15,774 nt of DNA from Spirogloea muscicola (Eukaryota; Streptophyta; Zygnematophyceae; Spirogloeales; Spirogloeaceae). The stretch is from assembly GCA_009602725.1 (NCBI GenBank), contig WELB01000046.1:393795-409568 (forward strand), written 5' to 3'. The notes beneath the pieces are model-generated. The model was not told the DNA's origin, searched no databases, and saw nothing but the letters and a program-made list of their open reading frames with translations. A program made the position numbers and the translations under genes. Shown piece by piece: positions 1 through 8,160 of this stretch. The stretch's first letter is position 1, and each line of letters begins with the position of its first letter.

Positions 1-3000
1 GGCGGCGGCGGCGGCGGCGGCGGGGGCCCGACGCCGCCGCCGCCGGCGGCGCTCGGCATCCTGGGGTACGCGCCGGACGAGGCCGACGACGAGGAGGAGG
101 ACGACGACGAGGGCCGGCCGTCGCCCTCCAATGGCGGCGACGAGGTGAGCGCCAAGGCCTGGCTGCCTCCGCCGCCGTCACTTATATTGGCAGTTACAGC
201 GAGGAGTAGATAACAGCGGCTGCTGATATGCACCTGGCTGTGAAGGCCAGCCAGGTGCATACAGAGGTTGTGTGGCCATATATGTTAATGACTATGTTAG
301 TGGAGCCACAGGCTAGGCAGACAGGCCGCTCTCAGTAACCCCGAGTGGTTCAATTAGCAAAATGAAATGCTTTGTAATATAATAGCCTGAAATCTGCTAC
401 GTATCGTGCGCTCCTGAGAAGCTTTTGTGCATGGCGTGGCGGTGGATGTCCAGGATGGACGCGCCAGGCCGGGCGGCGCCGGAGGCCGCGCGGCGGCGGC
501 GGCGGACGCCCAGCCCTCAGCCAGTGGCGGTAAGCCTCCGACCGCCGGCGCTTAATGGCGTCAAGCTTAACAGAGTAAGCTCAATGGTGCTTAACGGGTG
601 GCGGCCTCGTGCCGTTGAGCGCCGCCGCCGCACCGCCCGTCGCCGGCGGCTTGCCCGGCAGGAGGCCTCTGGCGGCGGCCTGGGAGGGGCCTCTTCGGAG
701 CACGGCCGTGGCCATGAAGTCTCAGAGCCCCGGAAGCCCACATTTGCGAGCCGCCACTGCTCACAACCAACTAAACCTTTTAGCCTTACCTCAGCTCAGC
801 CTCTGAGCCATGGCCGCATGCCGAGACCCCTTAAGCCCTCGCTAAACAAAACGCAAAACCCCACACCGCAGCACAACCTCTGTCTAACCCAAACTATACG
901 CCATGATCTATCCTAAGTCTCCGTCTAAGTTCCAGTTTTACGCCAGTCGAGCGCTCCTTGTGGGATGGGAGTGACGTGTACCTTAGCTTGCCGCTATAGT
1001 TAACTTGCCGTCTGCGACCAGTCCAGGCTGTCCGCCCATGGCCGGCCGAGGCTCTCCAGCCGCCGGCCTGCGGCCCTGCTTCTCACGCCCTCCTGGGTGC
1101 GCGTGCTCCGCTGCGCCGCAGGTGCGCAGGTGAGAGAGCGCACGCCTAAGTGGCAGCCTCTGCCTGCCACCACCTCCCCTCCTCCACCTCCTCTCTCTCT
1201 CTCGCTTATCCTCTTGCAGGGGCAGAGGGTCTAGAACCAGGGCTTGGGGTTTAGCGCTCTCGCTCCAAGCCATGGTCGTGTCCGTTGGCAACTCCAAACA
1301 GTCCTCCCTGCTATCCGACATCTGTTGCCCAGCACCCTTGTGCAGTCCCCTCCATTGCTCTGCTACTCTGTGGCTACTAGTTGGCGGCAATGGCTGGCAG
1401 TATGCCAGAGGAAAGGAGGACTTTTGGCGCAGCATTGAAGGCTCCTTGCAGAGGTCATCCATCCCCTTGACATGGTTACTGGAAGTGGGAGTCACCGAGC
1501 ACAGCACCGACGAAGCCACATACACAGTCCTGTTGCAGGTTCAGGTAGTGGTCAGTATCTGGGTCTTAGTCAGCGTCCACATGTTGGTCAGCCTTGGATT
1601 CACAGTCAGTATCCAAGTAACTGCTGAAGTATGTACGTTTGGAGGCTCTAGCTACCAGTGGTATTGCAGGAGGAGTATCAGTGTCAGGAGGTGCTTGCTG
1701 CAGAGCGTTTGCGCTATGCCAGGGAGCCGTGGCCGCAATGTCCATGCCGAATCAGTGCAGCTCATGAAGCTATTGTCATGGATACTGCGAGCACTAATCT
1801 CTGTAAGGCTTCGACAATTCTTCTAATTAACAGATATTTGCCTACCAAATTAGCATCTTTATCCCGTACCTACTGTGGTTGCTTTTCTGTGGTGCAGGCT
1901 TGCGTGACCGGCAGCCGACCCCGCCAGGCTCGGTGCGCATCCTCACGCCCGGCAGCGCTGCACTGGTGCTGACTCCTAGCAAGCGGACGCCCCAGCACAG
2001 CAATGGAGGCGAGCCCTCCGCCATGATTGGCAGCACAGGCGCTCCACAGCCGGCTGATGGCAGCTCCTCCGGGCCCAACGGGCGCCCGTCACCGATGAGG
2101 GTCAACGGCACCGCCTGCGAGAGGGACGGCGAGGCCGCCAGCAGCGGCGAGGCCTCCGAGCACCCCGATGAGCGGCTGCAGGCGTTCCTCCTCCCGCTGC
2201 CAGCGGAGCGGTGCAGCGACGAGCTGCAGGTGCAGCACGCGTGCAGCTCACACTCGTGCACCATCCATGCATTTACATATAGATAATGCACATAATGATA
2301 TATGTATCAATATTGTTACGGTTCATGAGATAGTCATAGTGACAGTTCTACACCCTTCTGCGTCAAGTTTCAGCCCGCCGTAATTTTGATACTTGGTAAT
2401 TTGATCGTTTAATCATCTCTTTAAACCCTGATAAAGGCTTCTGAGACCTTGGTCACAGGCCAAATTTGTGCGTTACCTGGAGCTGCGGGCCCACGGCACG
2501 TTCTTCAATGAGACCCTGCGCAAGAGCAAGGGGTACCGCAACCCAGACTTCATGCAGCAGGCTGTGGCGCACTACAACGTGGACCAGTATGGCACCTGCC
2601 TGCACAAGGACGTGTTCGATCCCCACGGCCTTGATCCTGCAGACTTCTTCGACGCCCTGGGTATGCAACAACTTCTGCCACCTAAAGGGCGTCCATACGC
2701 CCAGAAGAATCTGCTGATGGTTGCTCGATATGATGATTACGTCGGAAGACATTTGACAAGCATGGAGGTTAAGGTTCACGCCTTTGAGAAGTGGACCTGA
2801 ATCAGAGATCTAGTCCCTGTCTTCAATTTTGTGACCCTTTGAGCTAGATTAGGACATGTACTCAGTCAAGCAAGGTGTAAATGCTGAAGTTTGGAAACAA
2901 TGTATTCACAGGAGTTAAGCGCTTGCAGCAAAGCACACCTTTGGCTCTGAGCATGGCTTAGGTCTGTGTATCAATGCACTGCAGCCTTAGCATACTCGGG

Positions 3001-4517
3001 GAGGTATGATTCGGATGATGTTTGCGTAGCTTCACTTGACATCTGAAATTCTGATTCTTAGCAGACAGACTTTCTAATTTCATTGAGACGCTGTGCTCAT
3101 TACTTGGTCTCCTCAGCGCTGGAGCAGCGGAAGGAGTCAGAGCGGCGGGAGCAGGAGAGGAAGCAGCGGGCGCAGATTGACTTCGTGCGTGGCGGTGTCC
3201 AGGCCGGGGGGCAGGCATTCGCCATAGGCCCCGATGGCAAGCCCAGGCCAGTCCTGCAGGTCACCTCCACCGTGAAAGGTGATCGCTCACTGTCCTTATG
3301 AAGCTGACAGGCGACTGATGGGTTTAAGGTTAAGGGTATAGGGTTAGGGTTCAGGGTTTAGGATTTAGGGTTATTACACAACATGGGCTTCATGTACATG
3401 CCTGGCTTTACCAACTCCGAGTAAATGTCTGGTGAGCTCCATGAGTGTATCTAAGTGTGAGTATCCTGCAGGCATCAGCCTCAGGCCTGAGCTTTTCTGC
3501 TGTCAAGCAGACATCATGGATGGCAGACTTTCTGAAGTAGTCTGCCCTTCTTTGGCTATTATTGACAGTCATTGTGAAAGAGGAGTATAATAGAAAGGCC
3601 TTACAAGGCAATACATGCATATTATGCTACTGTCAGTGCATGCAAGATGCGTGGCTGCTGTGACGCCCGGACACTGATCACGTGGGAGTGCTTGCAGTGT
3701 CTGTGACCGCCGGGACCGTCGCTGCCGGCCTGCCTGCCACGATGGCGGCTGCTGCCGCCATTGTGGAGGCTGCGGGAAGGATAGAGAGCAGGCTCGGGAA
3801 GAAGAGCAAGTGGGACAAGGTCAGCAGCTTGCTACCGCTACGATCTGCAACATAAAGTCACAGTTGCATTGCTGAAATATGGGTTCTCCGATAATATTGT
3901 TACTTATGGATAACTACTTCAATTTTTCACTAGTTACCTTTCAGGGGTCCATGAACTCATGGTGTTCTTGCTGCTTCAGTTAGAGGCAAGGAAGCTCAGG
4001 CCTTCACGTTTGCGTGTGCCGTAGGTGGAGAATGACGCCGTGCCTCCCACCAAGGTTGCGCCGGCAGTGCCACCGGAACCCCGGCTAGCAAGTGCTGGAG
4101 CCCAGCCCGGTCACACGTATGCTCCGCCTCCACCCCGTCCATCTCATTGCTTGCTACCACCTCCAACATTGCTTCGCAGCGGCCTGCTACTTACTAGCAA
4201 GGTCCCTCTGCAGTCCTGCAATAACCAACGAGATTGTGCAACTGGGTTGTTGTGATTGTGCTGAAGGCTGGACTGCGTTGACCTTGCTACTGTGCCAGCA
4301 ATTCACGTCAAGCTGCCGGAATTCACGGAGCGTGTCGCTGCGTCGTCGCAGAGACAAGCGGCCGCGCGTCGGCGACGAGCGGCCGAGGGACAAGGACTGG
4401 GACCAGGAGCGCGACCGCGAGCGGGACAGGGAGCGGAGCCGCGACCGGGAGCGCGGCGAGCGCGACTCGGACCGGGACCGGGACGGCAGCAAGCGCCGCG
4501 AACGGGGCCGATCCTGA
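1..4517 (+). CDS. SAP30BP: HCNGP/SAP30BP family protein (nuclear splicing/transcription co-regulator), 5' partial, 8 exons
   Basis: The window begins inside the first visible exon, so the true start lies upstream. Exons: 1-144, 454-529, 1898-2229, 2459-2660, 3117-3278, 3698-3819, 4025-4116, 4352-4517. Each intron is GT..AG, phases agree at all seven junctions, and the exons total 1296 bases (431 residues plus TGA). Residues here count from base 1. 1-48 are a poly-Gly start, LGILGYAPDE and an acidic run. 49-170 are low-complexity Ser/Pro/Gly. 171-184 carry LLPLPAERCSDELQ. 185-252 are the HCNGP core with YRNPDF (210-215) and KDVFDPHG (234-241). 253-305 include the ESERREQERK helix. 340-346 are KKSKWDK, resembling a U2AF-homology ligand motif. 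378-431 are an Arg/Asp/Glu tail. Human SAP30BP is a nuclear protein linked to SAP30/HDAC repression and to splicing with RBM17; a similar role here is inference. It is longer than the roughly 300-residue human protein because of low-complexity additions. Exon 2 is the least certain, because its partner intron is 1368 bases and could hide another exon. Confidence 0.88.
227..261. repeat. Perfect 14-bp inverted repeat (hairpin) in SAP30BP intron 1
   Basis: The left arm TATGCACCTGGCTG (227-240) is the exact reverse complement of the right arm (248-261), with a 7-base loop. Its inner part, GGCTGTGAAGGCCAGCC, is the core of the dispersed repeat family seen at 8160-9610 and 13402-14680. The same intron also carries CTCAGTAACCCCGAG at about 328-344, a word that follows the core in other copies. 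The intron therefore probably holds an old repeat insertion. Confidence 0.8.
530..1897 (+). other. Long intron 2 of the SAP30BP gene
   Basis: The donor is GTAAGC at 530 and the acceptor GGTGCAG ends at 1897. At 1368 bases it is the longest intron of this gene. GC-rich stretches at about 600-720 and 1020-1130 look exon-like in composition but give no recognisable protein. A CT-rich tract at about 1185-1216 followed by CTTGCAG resembles a strong splice acceptor, but the phase-compatible frame after it meets a stop within about 12 codons. An open, Gln/Ser-rich stretch at 1452-1617 is phase-compatible with both flanking exons, though its codon use is AT-rich compared with the confirmed exons. An alternative or missed exon is possible; none is demonstrated. 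Confidence 0.6.
3319..3374 (+). repeat. Degenerate interstitial telomere-like repeat (TTTAGGG type) in SAP30BP intron 5
   Basis: About 55 bases read as seven or eight imperfect units such as GGTTTAAGG, TTAAGGG, TTAGGG, TTCAGGG, TTTAGG and TTTAGGG on the plus strand. The TTTAGGG unit is the plant and Chlorella-type telomere repeat. Its place inside an intron, between exons ending at 3278 and starting at 3698, marks it as interstitial rather than a chromosome end. Confidence 0.75.
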
Positions 4518-4982
4518 CGCCCGCCGCAGAGTGGCGTGCCATGCAGGCTCTAGGAGCTGGCGACAGAGATTGCGCCGTGTACACTTGGTGACATTCATTG
4601 ATCTAGGAGCAAACCCATTAATTCCTTCCTCCGGCGCTGTATAATGATAACTCGACATGAGCTTGATAAGCACCAAACCAGAAGAGACAAACAATTGGCT
4701 TCACTTTCAACCAATGACTGAAAGTTGCTAACAAGCAACTGGCAGCAGGTAAGCTTGGTTAGCTGATCAACAACTAAAATGCAGGTTGATCAAGCCTTCT
4801 GCAATCGCATACGTACCAGTGAAGCACAGTTGGTTGATTTACATGAACAGTTACGAGCAGAAGCAGCACACTGTTGCTTCGGCAGAGCTGACCGATTGAT
4901 ACTGTGAGCGGTGTGGTATCACCAGCTAAGCAACCTCAGTTCTGCGCAGCTTGCGCAATAGAAGCTAAGCCTTACAGGGAAT
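4518..4982. other. Convergent intergenic region shared by two 3' UTRs
   Basis: This 465-base stretch separates the SAP30BP stop (plus strand) from the LOLITA stop (minus strand), so it must hold both 3' UTRs. No open frame of substance is seen. On the minus strand, TGTAA, the chlorophyte polyadenylation word, occurs at 4972-4976 (too close to the stop to be likely) and at 4839-4843. On the plus strand no TGTAA was found; TGTATAATG at about 4639 is the nearest variant. Confidence 0.55.
4839..4843 (-). promoter_or_regulatory. Candidate polyadenylation signal TGTAA for the LOLITA gene
   Basis: TGTAA reads on the minus strand about 140 bases after the stop codon at 4983. TGTAA is the established polyadenylation signal of chlorophyte nuclear genes. 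It is a 5-base word that occurs often by chance, so this rests mainly on its position. Confidence 0.35.
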
Positions 4983-7316
4983 CTAAGCCTCAGGAAGTGG
5001 TTTTAGCTTGGCCAGCCGTCTGATCCTCTCCTTGTCAGTGTGCTCGAAGATTCCCTGCGTGCAAACGCAATGCACACTGCACCTAAGACCATCCGAGTCA
5101 CAAATCTCATCTCTCAATGCCTATAGATTGTCGTTGCCTTGAGAATTGTTGATATCCGCATGCTCTGAAGGGGCAAGGTGTGACTGCATCCTGAAGTTCA
5201 TAAGTCAAGCTTTGGAGCAAACAATGCAGAAGCATCCCACTTCAGGATGCTGCGGATGGTATATGCATGTACTTTTGCAAAGCTCATGCCACAAAGGCCA
5301 GCCTACTTCTAGATTGCAACTTGACTTTACTTCACAAGTCCTCACCTGCGCAACAATCTCTTCGAGGGCGAGGCATATACGACCGTACTTGTCGAGGAAA
5401 ATTGCCTCTGTTGGTGCACGCTTGCAGATGTGCTTAATGGCCTGGGTAACTGCGTTGATGACCTCCAGCACTGCGTCCCATTTCAAGACGAGCACGCAGG
5501 TCAATCAGACGATGGTATCTCAACTATGAAAGTGTGTATACAAGGTCAGGGTTCATCACAGATGTTAAGTAAAGCGTAGATTGTAATTCCAAAAAAGTGC
5601 TCCAACAAGATGTAAGGAGGATTGCATTGGCATCTAAGGCATCATGTGACGAATTCCAGTACCAAGGATGCGAACCCTCACTCAACCTGATCAGGTTGAC
5701 CACTGTTTTGTTAATCTCAAAGACTGGCACTTGATCTTGAATCTGGCAACAATAAGCTCATCAAGTACACATATTTCACATTCAAGGGTTCAATTACTTG
5801 TCACTGCTGCCTGCATAAGTGTGGGCTGCCTGGTCACTCACAACCGGCGTCATTGTACTCATCCTTGCCGACGGCGAACACGCCCACCTCACCGAGCTTG
5901 GAGTAGACAACATGCACAGACCTGTACAAGACGGCAGCTCAAGACGGCAGCTCTTCTGCTTCCGTGCTAGATTGATAGGACAGTCTAAATGCTGAGTGAG
6001 ACATGGTGCACCCAGCTTGTGTAACAGTAATGACTTGGCCTGGACGAGGACCACAGGAGTCAGGGTTGCTCTCCCGTCCTGACTTTTAAGTTTCTGTTAA
6101 TTGGGACGGCTAGCCTGTCAGCTGCTCTGCAAGTTTTGCTCCTAAAAAGCCAGTATCTTAAGGAGGCATCATGATGGAAGTAAGATACACTCAGCAATAT
6201 GGGATACTTCCAAGGTGGCGCTGAGAGGGGGGATCGGAAACCTGTGATGTGCGACGAGGTCCTCCTCCTCGCGAGCACGTGGGAGGTTCTCGACGCCGAG
6301 CTTCACCAGGAACGACCGCCACTGGCCTCGCTCCTCCGCAGGTAGGCCCTGGAACCTGCAACCGAGGCAGTCACATCATCGACACTCAGTAGCAACAGGT
6401 GCCGATCGGCGGCCGGATGATGATAAACTATCAGCTTTTCGACCGAGCTGCTAATACACATGAAGCCGCGATCCCTTGAAACTCCAGAGCGAGGCTCCGC
6501 GATGTGCACCCTGACCATTTGCCAGAGTCGTGACCCCCAAGTACTCAGCATTACTGGGTTGCCTCACACGGCGACGCTCTAAAACAATGTCCTAGAAGCT
6601 GGGTTCAGGTACTGTTGCCATGTCCTGTGTTGGCGCATGAGCGCGAGCTGAAATCTACGGCTACATTTGGAAGTGCAGCAAGTGGGCATTGTGGACGCCT
6701 CCACTTGGGCTCTGCCGCAGACTGCGTGGCCAGCGACAAGTGGCAAGAGAATGTGCTAAGGAGTATGGCCGCCTCGGTTCAGAGGTAACGCTTTAGTGTT
6801 AATAGGTTCACGGTTTGAGGGTTTAGGGTTCAGGGATAGCTTCCCGGGTCTGCCTGCAGTTTCAGTCACCATGCAATCAAAACTGTCAACAGAAACGCCC
6901 TGCTGCGACAAGGGCTCCTGACCACTGCGGCGCCTGCAAGCAGCGCTTCAGTAGCACTGGCTCGACTCCAGACCACTGGCCTCGCAACCCAGGATCAATC
7001 GTGGCCGTCCTGGCAAACTCACGCTAAGGATTTGGCTTCGAGAGGGTGTACTTTGACGACCAGAAGGCCTGACCATCTCCACCCAAACCCCTAAACCCCT
7101 GTCATTGGACCTGAACCCCAGTTATACACACCAGAACCTCGAGACCTGGAAGCCCTCATCAGGGTCGAACCCTGAGAGCGCTAAAAAGCTGAGCTTCTTT
7201 GCGATCTCCAACCGCAGGCGGCCGCAGCCCAATGGAGGTGCGGTCTGGCGGAGCGTCCCGGACCTCTCCAGCAGCACGTTGCCGGCCTTGTTGGTGATGA
7301 GCAGCGCGAGGATCAT
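4983..7316 (-). CDS. LOLITA: Small longin-like (sigma-type) subunit of the TPLATE/TSET endocytic adaptor complex, 5 exons, complete
   Basis: Exons on the minus strand: 7316-7264, 6355-6242, 5921-5845, 5470-5346, 5054-4983. All introns are GT..AG, phases fit, and the product is 146 residues, the size of adaptor sigma-type subunits. It starts MILALLITNKAGNVLLER (1-18), followed by LPAEERGQWRSFLVKLG (22-38), VHVVYSKLGEVGVFAVGKDE (58-77), FLDKYGRICLALEEIV (106-121) and GIFEHTDKERIRRLAKLKP (124-142). From memory of the family, this order matches Arabidopsis LOLITA (AT1G15370) more closely than coatomer zeta or AP sigma chains, which share the longin fold. LOLITA/TSPOON is the small subunit of TPLATE/TSET, which works with clathrin at the plasma membrane. 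The ATG at 7316 is the first in-frame ATG and fits the family start; an upstream in-frame extension would need TTG. Intron 1 (908 bases) carries telomere-like motifs. A fold-back repeat lies about 95 bases upstream. The remaining doubt is which longin paralogue it is. Confidence 0.87.
6805..6836 (+). repeat. Interstitial telomere-like repeat in LOLITA intron 1, TTTAGGG orientation
   Basis: About 30 bases read GGTTCACGG, TTTGAGGG, TTTAGGG and TTCAGGG in succession on the plus strand. It lies inside intron 1 (6356-7263) and has an oppositely oriented partner at 7081-7117. Confidence 0.65.
7081..7117 (-). repeat. Interstitial telomere-like repeat in LOLITA intron 1, CCCTAAA orientation
   Basis: The plus strand reads ACCCAAACCCCTAAACCCCT (7081-7100) and, after a short gap, CTGAACCCC. 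This is the reverse orientation of the motif at 6805-6836, so the two flank a segment of about 245 bases as a loose inverted pair. Confidence 0.6.
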
Positions 7317-7411
7317 GGGTCCCGCCGCCGCCGCCGCCGCCGCGATCCCACGGCGCCGTCGGCGTCGGGCCAATGCCGTCAGGGACGGGAACTGGAGAGC
7401 CTCTGTGAAGC
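7317..7411 (-). promoter_or_regulatory. LOLITA 5' leader/proximal promoter with GCC triplet repeat and CCAAT word
   Basis: This short stretch separates the LOLITA ATG from the fold-back element. It holds a CCG triplet run at about 7321-7343 immediately upstream of the ATG, and a CCAAT word at 7370-7374. No TATA box is seen. The transcription start is unknown and could lie inside the fold-back element. Confidence 0.4.
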
Positions 7412-7941
7412 AAATGCGTGTATATTAAGAGATGGGGAGGCCATGTGTGGCCAAGTACGAAGGCAAGCACATTGGACAAATGTACGTCACCTGCTGCTAA
7501 GCTGACCCGCTCAGTAACCACGAGTCAGCACATAGAGGTCGCTAGCTGACGCTCGAATACCGGACGGCAATTGACTAGCTCTTGTGCCAGCAGCTAAGGC
7601 TCGACCAGCTTTCTGATGCAGAGCATACGCCTGAGCTCGTTGCAGACAGGTTGACACTCGACGTCGCAGAAATGACAGATAGGCTGCCGAAGCGTGAAGC
7701 GTGGTGACGACCCCTTGCCTGCTTCACACCTGTGCTGTAGCGCTTTTCTGCTGGTAGTTCAAAAGCTTGTCGATTGCCGTCCGGTATTCGAGCATCACTT
7801 AGCGACCTCTATGTGCTGACTCGTGGTTACTGAGCGGGTCAGCTTAGCAGCAGGTGACGTACATTTGTCAATGTGCTTGACTTTGTACTTGGCCACACAT
7901 GGCCCACACATGGCCTCCCCATCTCTTCATACACAGGCATT
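7412..7941. repeat. Fold-back element with about 160-bp inverted arms (MITE-like)
   Basis: The left arm (7412-7571) and right arm (7773-7941) are inverted copies at roughly 90-95 percent identity by eye, around a 201-base unique centre. Shared inverted words include ATTGCCGTCCGGTATTCGAG, GCGACCTCTATGTGCTGACT and GGTCAGCTTAGCAGCAGGTG. The right arm has an extra internal duplication of CACACATGGCC. No coding capacity or transposase motif is seen. Related single arms lie at 15362-15469 and 15549-15693. The outer ends and any target-site duplication could not be fixed by eye. Confidence 0.85.
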
Positions 7942-8160
7942 CCATTCTCTTTTCTGAAGAGAGAAGGCGCGCTGTGCGCATGAAATTGGAAGGAAGGCCA
8001 ATTCTGGCCTTACAAATGTCCTTTTAAATGGGTAATGAGCTGCCTAAGGGGGACACTAATGTCCCCTAGTGAGCACGTGCATATCTGACAAGCTATACGG
8101 AGGAGCCAAACCACCCCCACGGAAGCCATTAGCCTGGGCTAATGCACGACTGCAATTAAC
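7942..8160. other. Intergenic stretch with two small inverted repeats, no gene
   Basis: No credible open frame. It includes CATTAGCC/GGCTAATG (8127-8144, perfect 8-bp arms, 2-base loop) and an imperfect stem, GGGGAC/GTCCCC, around 8050-8066. It joins the fold-back element to the first copies of the dispersed repeat family. Confidence 0.5.

Noticed and set aside
983-1525. 180-codon minus-strand open frame
   Set aside because: It lies in an intron of the SAP30BP gene, has no recognisable domain, and contains low-complexity Arg/Gly from CT-rich sequence.
4983-7316. Coatomer zeta or AP sigma subunit
   Set aside because: The longin fold is shared, but the blocks LPAEERGQWRSFLVKLG and EHTDKERIRRLAKLKP fit the LOLITA type as I remember it. 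A search would settle it.
7317-7373. N-terminal extension of LOLITA with poly-Arg and poly-Ala
   Set aside because: It needs a TTG start, is encoded by a GCC triplet run, and the family begins at MILAL, encoded from 7316.
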